A stretch of 55,343 nt of DNA from Paenibacillus hemerocallicola. Its GTDB lineage: Bacteria > Bacillota > Bacilli > Paenibacillales > NBRC-103111. The notes below the pieces were generated by a model, which was not told the DNA's origin, made no database searches, and was given only the letters and a program-made list of their open reading frames with translations. This document shows, one piece after another, positions 1 through 8,426 of the stretch (its first letter is position 1; the number at the start of each line of letters is the position of its first letter). Position numbers and translations under genes: made by a program. The stretch is from positions 1-55,343 of the forward strand of contig NZ_VDCQ01000067.1 of NCBI RefSeq assembly GCF_006265175.1. Reading direction: 5' to 3'.

Positions 1-80
1 ACCCTTAAACCTAAAACCCTTAAACCTAAAACCCTTAAACCCATCCCAAAAACCCTATAAGCTTAAACCCTTACCCTACT
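1..80. repeat. AT-rich 15-bp tandem repeat, telomere-like
   Basis: The window opens with the 15-bp unit ACCCTTAAACCTAAA at 1-15 and 16-30 and a third partial copy at 31-42. Degenerate CCC/AAA-rich sequence follows to about 80. The composition is far more AT-rich than the flanking genes and resembles CCCTAAA-type telomeric repeats. It ends about 115 bp before gltB. Since it sits at the very edge of the window I cannot tell whether it continues, or whether it is native sequence or a contig-end artefact. Confidence 0.7.
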
Positions 81-195
81 ATCTCAAGCAGAGCCTGCTT
101 TATTTCGTCGTTCCGGCGAAACGCATTACAATCCTATTCTGGAGGTGCAGTAGGCCGGGGAAGCAACATGGGAACGAGTACCGGCTGAAATAGAT

Positions 196-3100
196 ATGAA
201 CCAAAACATGATCAATGAAGGTCGATTTAAAGACCTGTTAAAGACCGAGCACGATAGCTGCGGCATTATTTGCATTATCGAGAAAAACGGGCACCCGTCC
301 CGCGACAACATTCAGAAAACGATCGAGGCGCTCGTGAAAATGGAGCACCGTTCCGGATTTATCGACGGCGAAGGCGACGGCTGCGGCATCTTGACCGACA
401 TTCCGCGCGCCCTGTGGGCCAAACGGCTGACGGAAGCCGGTTTGTCCGGCGAGCTCGCCCATGACTCCCGCTTCTCGGTTGCGCACATCTTTATCCCGCG
501 CAAGCTCGACCAGACCGTTGCCGAAATTCAAACGATCATCCGCTCGATGTTCGCCGAACGCGGCATCCGCATCCTGCTCGAGCAAGAAGCGCAAACCGAC
601 AGCAGCGTGCTGGGCAAAAGCGGCCGCCTCGACGAGCCTTGCTTCTGGCAAGTGGCGGCATTGTGCGAGCAGCAAAATGTCGCAGTCGCCGATCATCTGT
701 TCGAGCTTCATGTAGCGATCGAAGACCGCTTCAACGTTCACGTCGCTTCGCTCAGCAACGTAACGGCTTCGTACAAAGTATTGGGCGCGGCCAGCATTTT
801 GCCCAAATATTTCAAAGATACGCAAGATCCGCTGTTCGCGGCACAGGTGACGATCGGCCATAACCGGTATTCGACGAACACGCTCTCGAACTTTTTCCGC
901 GTTCAGCCGTTTTCCTTGCTCGGTCACAACGGGGAAATCAATACCGTCAAAAAAATGCGCTACGAGGCCGATATGGTCGGCGTACCGCTCGTGGATGGCG
1001 GCAGCGATTCGCAGGACATGAACCGCGTCATCGAGACGTTCATCCACCGTTCGGGCATGAGCCTGTTCGAAGCGATGGAACTCGTCTTCCCGCCGATTCA
1101 TAACGAAATCAAGCTGTTCCGTCCGGAGCTGCAGGACTTGTATATGTATTATCGCCAAATTTGGGGCCACTATGCCCAAGGTCCCGCGGGTATCGTATCC
1201 CGCTACGGCAACGAGTGCGTATTCAGCGTCGACGCCCTCGGCCTTCGTCCGGTATGGATGGTGGAAAGCGAAGATTCGCTCTACTTCTCCTCCGAGCAAG
1301 GGGTTATTACGGTCGATCAAATGGTCGCAGAACCGAAGCCGATCGCTCCGGGCGAGAAAATCGGCGTAGAGCTCACGACAGGTCAACCGGTCCGCGTCGT
1401 CCCTTACATCGAGCTGCAATCGAAAGTACTGGAGCGCGCGCAAAAACGGTTCAACCTGGATGGCATGCGCAAGCATTTGTCGTTCGGCAAAACCGACGCC
1501 GCGGCAGAGAAGTTCGCCAAATTCGTCGCTACCGACAAGGTGTACAGCGCGTTCGGCTGGGATCGCGACGGCATCCAAATGATCGAATCGATGTCGCAAA
1601 CGGGAGCCGAACCGATCCGTTCGCTCGGTCACGATTCTCCTCATGCGGCTATTCATTGGGAGCGTCAAAACATTCCCGATTTCATCAAGGAGAGCGTAGC
1701 CGTCGTCACGAACCCTGCGATCGACCGCGACCGCGAGCAGGAGCACTTCTCCACCCGCGTCGTAATCGGACAGCGTCCTTCGGTTTACGCACAGCCGTGC
1801 AGCGAAACCCGTTTCGAAATCATGGCGCCTATGGTGTTGGAAGGCGACAACGGTATCGGCTCCTCCGAAGAAATCGGCCATATGTCTCTTGAGCAAATTA
1901 TCGCGGAATGCCGCAAGCAAGGCGATCATGCCGTAGCTACGCTTCCGATTACGTTCAAACGCGGCTCTTCGCTGAAAGCGGCACTCGACCAGCTTGCTCT
2001 GGATGCCGTGGCTGCCGTTCAAAACGGCGCCGTGCTCGTGCTGCTCGACGACGCGAACGCCCATCAGGACGACAACCTGTGGATGGACCCGCATCTGGCC
2101 ATATCCAAAATCGACGTCGCCCTGCGTGCCGTCAAGCTCGGCTTCGGCGACAATTTGCGCCGCCGCGCTTCGATCGCCGTCCGTTCGGCCTCGATCCGCA
2201 ACCTGCATGACATCGCGCTCGCTTGCGGACTCGGCGCGGAAATCGTCTCGCCGTATATTCTGTTCGAGACAGCTTCCGCCAAAGATGGCGCCGCTGCCGC
2301 CCGCAAAGTGCTGCTGACGCTGCAAAAAGGGTTGGAAAAAGTCATTTCGACGATCGGAACGCACGAACTGCGCGGTTACACCCGCTTCTTCTCGGCTATC
2401 GGCCTGAAGCCGGAGCTCGCGGAAGTGCTCGATATCGTCAGCTATCTCGGCAGCGATAATGCCGGTACCGGCTATGCCGAGCTGGAGAAGGACGCTGAAG
2501 CCCGGTACGCGGACTCCCAAAATCCGAAGGCGAAGGCGGCCAAAAACTTCCGCTTCTTCCAACGGATGTGGAAGGCGCTTGGCGACGCAGCCTCCGGGGA
2601 AGCGCCATACAGCGAATACAGCGACAAGCTGCAGGAAGAAGAAAAGAAAAATCCGATCTCGATCCGCCACGTCGCCGAATTCGACTATGAGAAGTCGGGA
2701 CGCAAGCCTGTCGATCCGTCTGAAGTCAGCATAGCCGTAGGCAAGCACAGCTTGCCGATGCTGATCTCCTCCATGTCGTTCGGCTCGCAGAACGAAACCG
2801 CGTTCCGCGCTTATGCCGAAGCGGGAGAGCGCATGAATATGGTGACGATGAACGGCGAAGGCGGCGAAATCAAAGATATGCTCGGCCGCTACAAAAAAAC
2901 GCGCGGCGCGCAGGTCGCTTCCGGACGCTTCGGCGTCAACGTCGAGCTGGCTAACGCCGTAGCGTTCCTGGAGATCAAGATCGGTCAAGGCGCGAAGCCG
3001 GGCGAAGGCGGTCACCTGCCGGGCTCGAAGGTTACGGCGAAAATCGCCGCGGCCCGTAACGCCACGATCGGCTCCGACCTGATCTCGCCATCGAACAACC

Positions 3101-4731
3101 ATGACATTTACTCGATCGAGGATTTGGCCCAGCTTATTTCCGAGCTGAAGGAAGCGAGCGGGCGCAAAGCGCAAATTATCGTGAAGGTGCCGATCGTGCC
3201 GGGGATCGGAACGATCGCGGTGGGCGTAGCCAAAGCGGGCGCGGACGTCATTACGTTGTCCGGCTTCGACGGCGGCACGGGCGCGGCCCGCGTCCACTCG
3301 CTCACTCATGTCGGCTTGCCGACGGAAATCGGCACGAAGCTTGCCCACGTCGCGCTGATCGAAGCCGGTCTTCGCCACAAGGTCGAGCTGTGGTCCGACG
3401 GCGGCATGAAATCCGGCGCCGATGTCGTGAAGATGATTTTGCTCGGCGCAAACCGCGTAGGCTTCGGCAGTCTCGCGATGCAGGCGATCGGTTGCACGAC
3501 TTGCCGCGGCTGCCATCTGGATACATGCCACGTCGGGATCGCCACGCAAATCGATTCGATGGAGGAAGCCGAAGAGAAAGGCTTGCGCCGTTTCGTACCG
3601 CGTCAATTCGATCTGGCGGTCGATTCCCTTGTACGCCTGTTCGGCGGCATGGGTGAAGAAATCCGCGATATCGTAGCAAAGCTTGGCTTCAAAAATGCGC
3701 AGGATCTCGTAGGCCGTTCCGATTTGCTGAAGCAAGCGGCTCAGCTTACGCGCATCGACCTGTCCGATCTGCTCCGTCCGGCACCTTTGTCGTTCTTGCA
3801 GGCGGCCGAGGCGGAAGCGGCCGCGGCCATCTCGTCCGACATCCGTATCGCGGCGGGGGCGGAAGGCCAAGAGTTTTACCCGGATTCGCTCTCGTACAAC
3901 AAATCGGTTGAACGGAACTGGTCGAAGATCGACGCCGAATCGCGCATTATCGGCACCCGCTTCTCCAGCCATCGCGTACGCGATCGTTTCGACGGCAGCT
4001 ACGACAAGCTTCCTGAAGCTTCGCTCGTGCTGAGCGACGGCTCGGTGCCGGGCAACGGTCTCGCCGCCTTCAACGCGCGCGGCGTGAACATTACCGTTCA
4101 TGGCGGCGCAGAGGACGGCGTAGGCAAAATGTCGCTCGGCGGCAAAGTAGCGATCCTGAAATCGCCTGGCAAAAACAACGCGTATATCGACGGTTCCGTC
4201 GGCAAATCGTTCTGCTATGGCGCGCAAAAAGGCACGTTTATCGTACAGGGCGGAGCCGATTCCCGCGCCTGCATCCGGCTGTCGGGCGCAGACGTCATCT
4301 TCGGCGGCGAAATTGCGCAGCCGCTGCAAGACGAGCTAGGCTCGATTGCAAGCCGCGCCAACCTGAAAGGCTTCGCGTTCGAGTATATGACGAACGGCCG
4401 TGCCGTCGTAATGGGCGACCCGGGTCCATGGATTTGCGCGGGAATGACCGGCGGCGTCATCTATCAACGCCTTGTGCCGGAGATGGGTCTCGATACCGCC
4501 GCGATCGAACGCCGTGTCGCCAAAGGCGCGAAGGTAAGCATCCAGCCGCTCGGAGCGCAGAGCCGCAAAGACTTGACCGACCTGCTCGGCGTATACCGCC
4601 AAGAGCTGCAAGCTTCCGGCCAAGCCGAAGCCGCAGCCAAGGTGGACGCGCTGCTTGGCGATCTGGACTCCCACTTCGTCCGCATCTCTCCTGTCGGCAT
4701 GCAAGCCGATCAATCGGTAGCGACAGAGTAA
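196..4731 (+). CDS. gltB: Glutamate synthase, large (alpha) subunit
   Basis: Transfers the amide of glutamine to 2-oxoglutarate, giving two glutamates, in cytosolic nitrogen assimilation. The product is 1511 residues, the normal length. It begins with a 21-residue propeptide before Cys22 in the EHDSCG context, the N-terminal nucleophile of the class II glutaminase domain. The central and FMN-binding synthase domains follow. A 3Fe-4S cysteine set (C-x5-C-x4-C) lies at Cys1100, Cys1106 and Cys1111, and a GXGXG-type beta-helix ends the protein. No good Shine-Dalgarno precedes ATG196, and an in-frame stop at 151-153 with no start between leaves 196 or 208 as the only options. A six-codon frame (168-188) with better spacing to GGGG ends 7 nt upstream and might couple translation (inference). 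A terminator follows directly, so gltD is not co-transcribed here. Confidence 0.97.
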   Translation: MNQNMINEGRFKDLLKTEHDSCGIICIIEKNGHPSRDNIQKTIEALVKMEHRSGFIDGEGDGCGILTDIPRALWAKRLTEAGLSGELAHDSRFSVAHIFIPRKLDQTVAEIQTIIRSMFAERGIRILLEQEAQTDSSVLGKSGRLDEPCFWQVAALCEQQNVAVADHLFELHVAIEDRFNVHVASLSNVTASYKVLGAASILPKYFKDTQDPLFAAQVTIGHNRYSTNTLSNFFRVQPFSLLGHNGEINTVKKMRYEADMVGVPLVDGGSDSQDMNRVIETFIHRSGMSLFEAMELVFPPIHNEIKLFRPELQDLYMYYRQIWGHYAQGPAGIVSRYGNECVFSVDALGLRPVWMVESEDSLYFSSEQGVITVDQMVAEPKPIAPGEKIGVELTTGQPVRVVPYIELQSKVLERAQKRFNLDGMRKHLSFGKTDAAAEKFAKFVATDKVYSAFGWDRDGIQMIESMSQTGAEPIRSLGHDSPHAAIHWERQNIPDFIKESVAVVTNPAIDRDREQEHFSTRVVIGQRPSVYAQPCSETRFEIMAPMVLEGDNGIGSSEEIGHMSLEQIIAECRKQGDHAVATLPITFKRGSSLKAALDQLALDAVAAVQNGAVLVLLDDANAHQDDNLWMDPHLAISKIDVALRAVKLGFGDNLRRRASIAVRSASIRNLHDIALACGLGAEIVSPYILFETASAKDGAAAARKVLLTLQKGLEKVISTIGTHELRGYTRFFSAIGLKPELAEVLDIVSYLGSDNAGTGYAELEKDAEARYADSQNPKAKAAKNFRFFQRMWKALGDAASGEAPYSEYSDKLQEEEKKNPISIRHVAEFDYEKSGRKPVDPSEVSIAVGKHSLPMLISSMSFGSQNETAFRAYAEAGERMNMVTMNGEGGEIKDMLGRYKKTRGAQVASGRFGVNVELANAVAFLEIKIGQGAKPGEGGHLPGSKVTAKIAAARNATIGSDLISPSNNHDIYSIEDLAQLISELKEASGRKAQIIVKVPIVPGIGTIAVGVAKAGADVITLSGFDGGTGAARVHSLTHVGLPTEIGTKLAHVALIEAGLRHKVELWSDGGMKSGADVVKMILLGANRVGFGSLAMQAIGCTTCRGCHLDTCHVGIATQIDSMEEAEEKGLRRFVPRQFDLAVDSLVRLFGGMGEEIRDIVAKLGFKNAQDLVGRSDLLKQAAQLTRIDLSDLLRPAPLSFLQAAEAEAAAAISSDIRIAAGAEGQEFYPDSLSYNKSVERNWSKIDAESRIIGTRFSSHRVRDRFDGSYDKLPEASLVLSDGSVPGNGLAAFNARGVNITVHGGAEDGVGKMSLGGKVAILKSPGKNNAYIDGSVGKSFCYGAQKGTFIVQGGADSRACIRLSGADVIFGGEIAQPLQDELGSIASRANLKGFAFEYMTNGRAVVMGDPGPWICAGMTGGVIYQRLVPEMGLDTAAIERRVAKGAKVSIQPLGAQSRKDLTDLLGVYRQELQASGQAEAAAKVDALLGDLDSHFVRISPVGMQADQSVATE

Positions 4732-4744
4732 CAGCTTAAACGCC

Positions 4745-4780
4745 AAAGCCCCTGGAACGTTATGTTCCGGGGGCTTTGTT
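4745..4780 (+). terminator. Terminator after gltB
   Basis: A 14-bp stem (4745-4758 with 4764-4777, one G-T wobble) and a five-base loop lie 14 bases after the gltB stop. Only a short T-rich tail follows. The stem is strong enough to end gltB as a single-gene transcript. Confidence 0.8.
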
Positions 4781-4812
4781 GCGGCCTCGGTGCCTTCAAC
4801 CTCAGACCATTG

Positions 4813-5000
4813 AATAGCGGAACCACAGTACGCTATTTCGCACATAAAGCAGCACAACAGTAAAACAAAGGAATCAGGTTCCGCTATTCGGCCTGCGACC
4901 CAAGAAAACTCACTGAAACCGACACTTTAACGGAATCGGCTTCCTTTATTTTCGGGAAAAGTCGGGAAATATACCAATAGCGGAACCGAATTCCGTTATT
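4813..5000. repeat. Four-palindrome block R1
   Basis: Four roughly 25-bp palindromic units centred at 4825, 4876, 4938 and 4988, so spacings are 51, 62 and 50 bp. The unit consensus is AATAGCGGAA, five variable bases, then TTCCGCTATT. Unit 4 (4976-5000) is the best copy. The block fills the gap between the gltB terminator and the convergent lipoprotein gene. The same layout recurs at 12310, 27611 and 35941. I find no coding potential in it. Confidence 0.85.
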
Positions 5001-5042
5001 TTTCGATTCATGCAGCACCGCCGCTCCCTCGGTACAAAGACA

Positions 5043-5348
5043 TTAACGCGGCGTCTTCCCCATCGAGCCGGGCTCGAGAATGTTGCCGCCTTCGACCGTT
5101 GGCGGATTGCCGCCGTTCGCGTCGCCGGGGCGTATGTTCTGCTGCATATCGAGCTCGTCCTTGGGCGAGGTGCCGCCTTGCGGAAGATTGGTGTTGACCC
5201 GGTCCTCCAAATAGCTTTCGTCCTTCATCCCGCGGGGATCATGGTTCGGATTGCGCTGCTCCTTCATCCGGTAATTGGCTTGCTGGCAGCCGGCGGCCGT
5301 TAGAACGAGGAGTGCCGCCGCGAGCGTGATGCAAATTTTTCTCAACAT
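5043..5348 (-). CDS. Small hydrophilic lipoprotein, unknown function
   Basis: A 101-residue protein with a basic, hydrophobic leader and a lipobox (LTAAGC, Cys21), so it should be lipid-anchored on the outer face of the membrane. The mature part is polar, rich in Asn, Pro, Gly, Asp and Lys, with no recognisable domain; it looks disordered. A good Shine-Dalgarno (AGGAAAGGTG) precedes the ATG. It is transcribed towards gltB and divergently from the HAD gene, and no partner is apparent. I do not recognise a family. Confidence 0.75.
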   Translation of the reverse strand: MLRKICITLAAALLVLTAAGCQQANYRMKEQRNPNHDPRGMKDESYLEDRVNTNLPQGGTSPKDELDMQQNIRPGDANGGNPPTVEGGNILEPGSMGKTPR

Positions 5349-5471
5349 GGCTCACCTTTCCTGCTGCTGGTGTGGGGTGTCAAACAAATCCTCTTTAGGA
5401 TACCCCGATTGTCGTGATACAATAGGTTGTACCCGCACCGATTACAAGAAGCGCAAGGAGGCGAATTCGAC

Positions 5472-6209
5472 ATGAACAAGCAAACGATATTATTCGACCT
5501 GGACGATACGCTCATCCATTGCAACAAATATTTCGACGAGGTGCTCGACCAATTCGCCGATCTGATGACGACGTGGTTTGGCGGCTACAGGCTGACCGCC
5601 GACGAAGTGAAGCGCAAGCAGTACGAGTTCGATTCCGCGGGCATACACGTATTGGGCTTTGCAGCCGGTCATTTTCCACAGTCGCTCGTAGAAACGTACG
5701 AGCATTACTCCGCGATGACCGGACGGCATCCCAGCGAGGAAGAACGAAAGCAGCTGACCTCTCTCGGCAAAAGCGTATACGACTTTCCGAATATCGAGCC
5801 TTATCCGAATATGACCGAAACGCTCGGAAGCTTGCGCGACCAAGGCCATGAGCTGTTTCTATATACGGGAGGCGATCATAGCATACAGACGAGCAAAGTG
5901 ACCCGGATGGGATTGGACGCTTATTTCGGCGACCGTCTGTTCGTCTCTTCCCATAAGACGACGACAGTGCTGGAATCGATCCTGACGAAGCATAGCTTCA
6001 ACCGGGACAAGACGTGGATGATCGGCAATTCGATCCGCACCGATGTCGTACCCGCTTTGGAGACGGGCATTAACGCGATTCATATTCCGGCTATCACCGA
6101 GTGGCAATATAATGTAATCGATATAGAAGTGAAGCCGAGAAAAGCCTTTTTGCAGTTGAAGAAGCTGCTGGACGTACCTCCGGCGATCAGCCGGTTCAGC
6201 TTCATATGA
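5472..6209 (+). CDS. HAD superfamily hydrolase
   Basis: A 245-residue cytosolic haloacid-dehalogenase-fold phosphatase. Motif I is DLDDT at residues 9-13, with Asp9 the expected nucleophile and Asp11 the general acid. The Lys of the HKTTT stretch and the later GNSIRTDV segment fit motifs III and IV. A helical cap lies between motifs I and II, as in PpaX/YfnB-like enzymes. The start was placed at 5472 because AAGGAGG lies 10 bases upstream; an upstream in-frame start at 5427 lacks one. The substrate cannot be told from sequence (small phosphoesters are usual). A strong terminator follows. Confidence 0.9.
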   Translation: MNKQTILFDLDDTLIHCNKYFDEVLDQFADLMTTWFGGYRLTADEVKRKQYEFDSAGIHVLGFAAGHFPQSLVETYEHYSAMTGRHPSEEERKQLTSLGKSVYDFPNIEPYPNMTETLGSLRDQGHELFLYTGGDHSIQTSKVTRMGLDAYFGDRLFVSSHKTTTVLESILTKHSFNRDKTWMIGNSIRTDVVPALETGINAIHIPAITEWQYNVIDIEVKPRKAFLQLKKLLDVPPAISRFSFI

Positions 6210-6243
6210 TCTGGACAACTATTCCACTATTTCATAAAGAAAG

Positions 6244-6287
6244 ACCTCCATGCGATGGCTGAAGTGCAGCCGAACATGGAGGTTTTT
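6244..6287. terminator. Bidirectional terminator between HAD and LysR genes
   Basis: Stem ACCTCCATG (6244-6252) pairs with CATGGAGGT (6275-6283), with an inner GGCTG/CAGCC hairpin. Five T follow on the plus strand and a T-rich run on the minus strand. It can serve both convergent genes. Confidence 0.8.
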
Positions 6288-6310
6288 AATTCTCGAAAAG
6301 TAGGAACAAG

Positions 6311-6342
6311 TTATCCACAAACTTATCCACACCTTGTCCACA
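6311..6342 (+). promoter_or_regulatory. Three tandem DnaA boxes
   Basis: TTATCCACA at 6311-6319, TTATCCACA at 6323-6331 and TTGTCCACA at 6334-6342, all in the same orientation. The first two match the TTATNCACA consensus exactly and the third differs at one base. Starts are 12 and 11 bp apart, about one helical turn. They lie between convergent gene ends, so promoter control is unlikely. DnaA-box clusters outside oriC are known in Bacillus as regulators of replication initiation. Confidence 0.7.
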
Positions 6343-6383
6343 ACTCGGGGAAAAGTCTAACTATTCCGGCAATCGAGGCTCCT

Positions 6384-7280
6384 TTAACGCAGCTGCAGCC
6401 GCTCCCGGGCGAAACGGATCCATTCCCGAAGCGCATACGACATATAAGCGTCCCGACGCCATATCATCGCCAGATGCCACGGTATTCCGGGCGGCGCGAG
6501 CGGCACGACGGAGATTCGCCGCGAATCGAGGTTGCGGCATATCGTCTCCGGCAGCATGGCGATGCCAAGATCGGCCGCGACCATCTCGCTAATAAAATCC
6601 CATTGGGAGCTTTCAAAAACGACCTGCGGCTGAAAGCCTGCACGTATACAAGCGGCCGGTATCCGGTCGTGCAGGGCGAAATCTTCCCGGAACAGAATGA
6701 ACCGCTCCTCGCTCAGCTCTTCGAGAGGCACGCCGCTCCGCCTCGCGAGCCGGTGCTCCGGATAAACGAGCAGCATCAAATTTTCCCGCACGAAAGGGAA
6801 GGACTGAAACAAGTCGTCATCCGTCGGCATCACGACGACGCCGATATCGAGACTGCCGCTTTCCACGCCTTTCTCGATTGTTTTCGCCCCGTCCTCGATC
6901 AGCTCGATCCGGATCAGCGGATATTCCCGGCGGAATTCGCCGATCACCTTCGGGAAGAAGCGCGCCCCGGCCATCGGAGGAAGCCCGACGCGGATTTCCC
7001 CCTTCTTCAGCTGGACGATATCGGCCAAATCGGACGACAAGCTATCGAACGAGTTCACGATCAGCTGCGCCTGATTCATAATCGCCAGCCCCGCATCCGT
7101 CGGCTCGACATGCTTTCCCGACCGGTTCAACAGGACGACGCCCAGTTCCTCCTCGATGCTTTTCACCATTTTGCTGATCGTCGGCTGGGTAATATGAAGA
7201 GCTTCGGCCGCTTTCGTAAAGCTGCGGCACTTGACGACTTCCATAAAATATTTCAAATGCCGGATGTCCGTCCGGATCAC
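6384..7280 (-). CDS. cidR: LysR-family regulator, CidR-like
   Basis: A 298-residue LysR-type regulator: N-terminal winged HTH (residues about 5-65, with the typical HITQPTISKMVKSIEEELG recognition region) and a periplasmic-binding-like effector domain (about 90-295). It starts with GTG close behind an AAAAAGG run; the next ATG would remove part of the HTH. It is divergent from a CidA/CidB-type gene pair, the same arrangement as ywbI-ywbHG of B. subtilis, where the regulator responds to acetate or overflow metabolism. Binding to the dyad at 7301-7321 is inferred. Confidence 0.85.
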   Translation of the reverse strand: MIRTDIRHLKYFMEVVKCRSFTKAAEALHITQPTISKMVKSIEEELGVVLLNRSGKHVEPTDAGLAIMNQAQLIVNSFDSLSSDLADIVQLKKGEIRVGLPPMAGARFFPKVIGEFRREYPLIRIELIEDGAKTIEKGVESGSLDIGVVVMPTDDDLFQSFPFVRENLMLLVYPEHRLARRSGVPLEELSEERFILFREDFALHDRIPAACIRAGFQPQVVFESSQWDFISEMVAADLGIAMLPETICRNLDSRRISVVPLAPPGIPWHLAMIWRRDAYMSYALREWIRFARERLQLR

Positions 7281-7300
7281 CGCCTTTTTGCCATAGACAA

Positions 7301-7358
7301 ATGGAATGGATTTGATTCCATATATGTATTTTACCTATGAACAATGGAATTGTATACT
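7301..7358 (+). promoter_or_regulatory. cidAB promoter with LysR-type operator
   Basis: A perfect dyad ATGGAAT-N7-ATTCCAT spans 7301-7321, and another ATGGAAT occurs at 7344-7350 inside the promoter. A candidate promoter has -35 TTTACC (7330-7335) and -10 TATACT (7353-7358) with a 17-bp spacer. A distal dyad plus a promoter-proximal half site is the usual layout for LysR activators. Confidence 0.6.
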
Positions 7359-7383
7359 GGCTGTGAAAGGTTGGCGAATCCCG

Positions 7384-7752
7384 ATGAAAACGTCCTTCGC
7401 AATCGTCCGGCAAATTGCCGTTTTGGCCGGCTTCGCCTATATCGGAAACTTGATCTCCGCCGCGCTCGGGCTTCCCGTGTCCGGCAGCATCATCGGCTTG
7501 TTCCTCCTATTCGCCCTGCTCCGGCTGGGCATCGTCCAAGCGGAATGGCTGGAAGCCGGGGCGAACTGGCTGCTTTCGAAGATGCTGTTGTTCTTTATCC
7601 CGGCCGCCGTCGGCATTCTAGGGCACCGGGAGCTGTTCGGCCTGACCGGACTCGGCTTCTTGCTGGCGATCGTGATCGGCACGTTCGCGGTCATGGGCTG
7701 CTCCGGCGTACTGGCCGAAGCGGTGGCGCGCAGAAAAGGGGTATCGAAATGA
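7384..7752 (+). CDS. cidA: CidA/LrgA-family holin-like membrane protein
   Basis: A 122-residue integral membrane protein with four predicted transmembrane helices, the size and topology of CidA/LrgA. These proteins act in the cytoplasmic membrane with a CidB/LrgB partner in control of murein hydrolase activity and cell death, or in export/uptake of three-carbon acids such as pyruvate. The start at 7384 gives a normal family N-terminus behind a GAAAGG Shine-Dalgarno; the open frame upstream is not membrane-like. Its stop overlaps the next gene (ATGA). Confidence 0.88.
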   Translation: MKTSFAIVRQIAVLAGFAYIGNLISAALGLPVSGSIIGLFLLFALLRLGIVQAEWLEAGANWLLSKMLLFFIPAAVGILGHRELFGLTGLGFLLAIVIGTFAVMGCSGVLAEAVARRKGVSK

Positions 7753-8426
7753 TGGATGGTTTGTTGTGGGCACTCGTTACGGTGGTATGTTACTGGGGAG
7801 CGCAAAGCTTGCATAGCCGCATGCGGAAATGGTACTCGTCCCCGATCGTCATCGTTCCGCTGACTTTGATCGCCGGGCTTCTTCTTACACATACTTCCGT
7901 GGCCGTTTACAATCGGGGCGGAAACCTGCTGACCGATCTGCTTCAGCCCGCTACCGTTGCATTCGCAGTACCTCTGTACCGGCATTACGCGTTGCTCAAA
8001 AAGCATGCGGCTGCGATCGTTGCCGGGGTTCTGCTGGGCTCCTCGGTGGCCGTTGTCTCCTCCGTGCTTATTCTCGCGCTCATGCATGCGAGTCCGCAAA
8101 TGATCGTAAGCATGGTTCCCCGTTCCGTCACTACGCCGATCGCCATGTCCGTATCGCAATCGCTGGGCGGCGTGCCTTCCGTTACGGCCGCTTTCGTCAT
8201 CGTCACCGGGATCGGCGGATCGCTAATCGCTCCGCATCTGATCCGGCTGCTGCGCATTCGCGGCCCCGTGGCGAAAGGCGTGCTCCTCGGCATGGGAGCC
8301 CACGGGGCCGGAACGTCGCTGGCTTATGAATGGGGCAGCGTCGAGGGAGCGATCGCGAGCATCTCGATGATCGTCGCGGCGATCGTCACTCTGGCCGTCA
8401 TTCCGTTGTGGCGTCTCATCATGTAG
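7749..8426 (+). CDS. cidB: CidB/LrgB-family membrane protein
   Basis: A 225-residue polytopic membrane protein matching the CidB/LrgB family in length, hydrophobic profile and the conserved GVLLGSS, VPRSVTTPIA and GAHGAGT segments. It is the partner of the upstream CidA-like protein and is translationally coupled to it by a 4-base ATGA overlap. Its last eight bases overlap the end of the opposing oxidoreductase gene, leaving no room for a terminator between them. The transported substrate is not evident; pyruvate or similar acids are known for relatives. Confidence 0.88.
   Translation: MMDGLLWALVTVVCYWGAQSLHSRMRKWYSSPIVIVPLTLIAGLLLTHTSVAVYNRGGNLLTDLLQPATVAFAVPLYRHYALLKKHAAAIVAGVLLGSSVAVVSSVLILALMHASPQMIVSMVPRSVTTPIAMSVSQSLGGVPSVTAAFVIVTGIGGSLIAPHLIRLLRIRGPVAKGVLLGMGAHGAGTSLAYEWGSVEGAIASISMIVAAIVTLAVIPLWRLIM

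Noticed and set aside
80-132. GltC-type operator and promoter before gltB
   Set aside because: ATCTCAAGCAGAG resembles half of a GltC box and TACAAT lies at 127-132, but the -35 is poor and the dyad incomplete.
238-4329. Very long open frame antisense to gltB
   Set aside because: The sense frame is unmistakable GltB. The antisense product is Arg/Asp/Phe-rich with no domain, as expected from codon bias in GC-rich genes.
4813-5000. CRISPR-like array in the palindrome blocks
   Set aside because: Only four units per block, arms degenerate, unequal spacing (51/62/51), no cas genes, and the intervening sequences are related between blocks.
6290-6383. Replication origin at the DnaA boxes
   Set aside because: Only three boxes in one direction, no clear AT-rich unwinding stretch, and no dnaA, dnaN or rep gene nearby.
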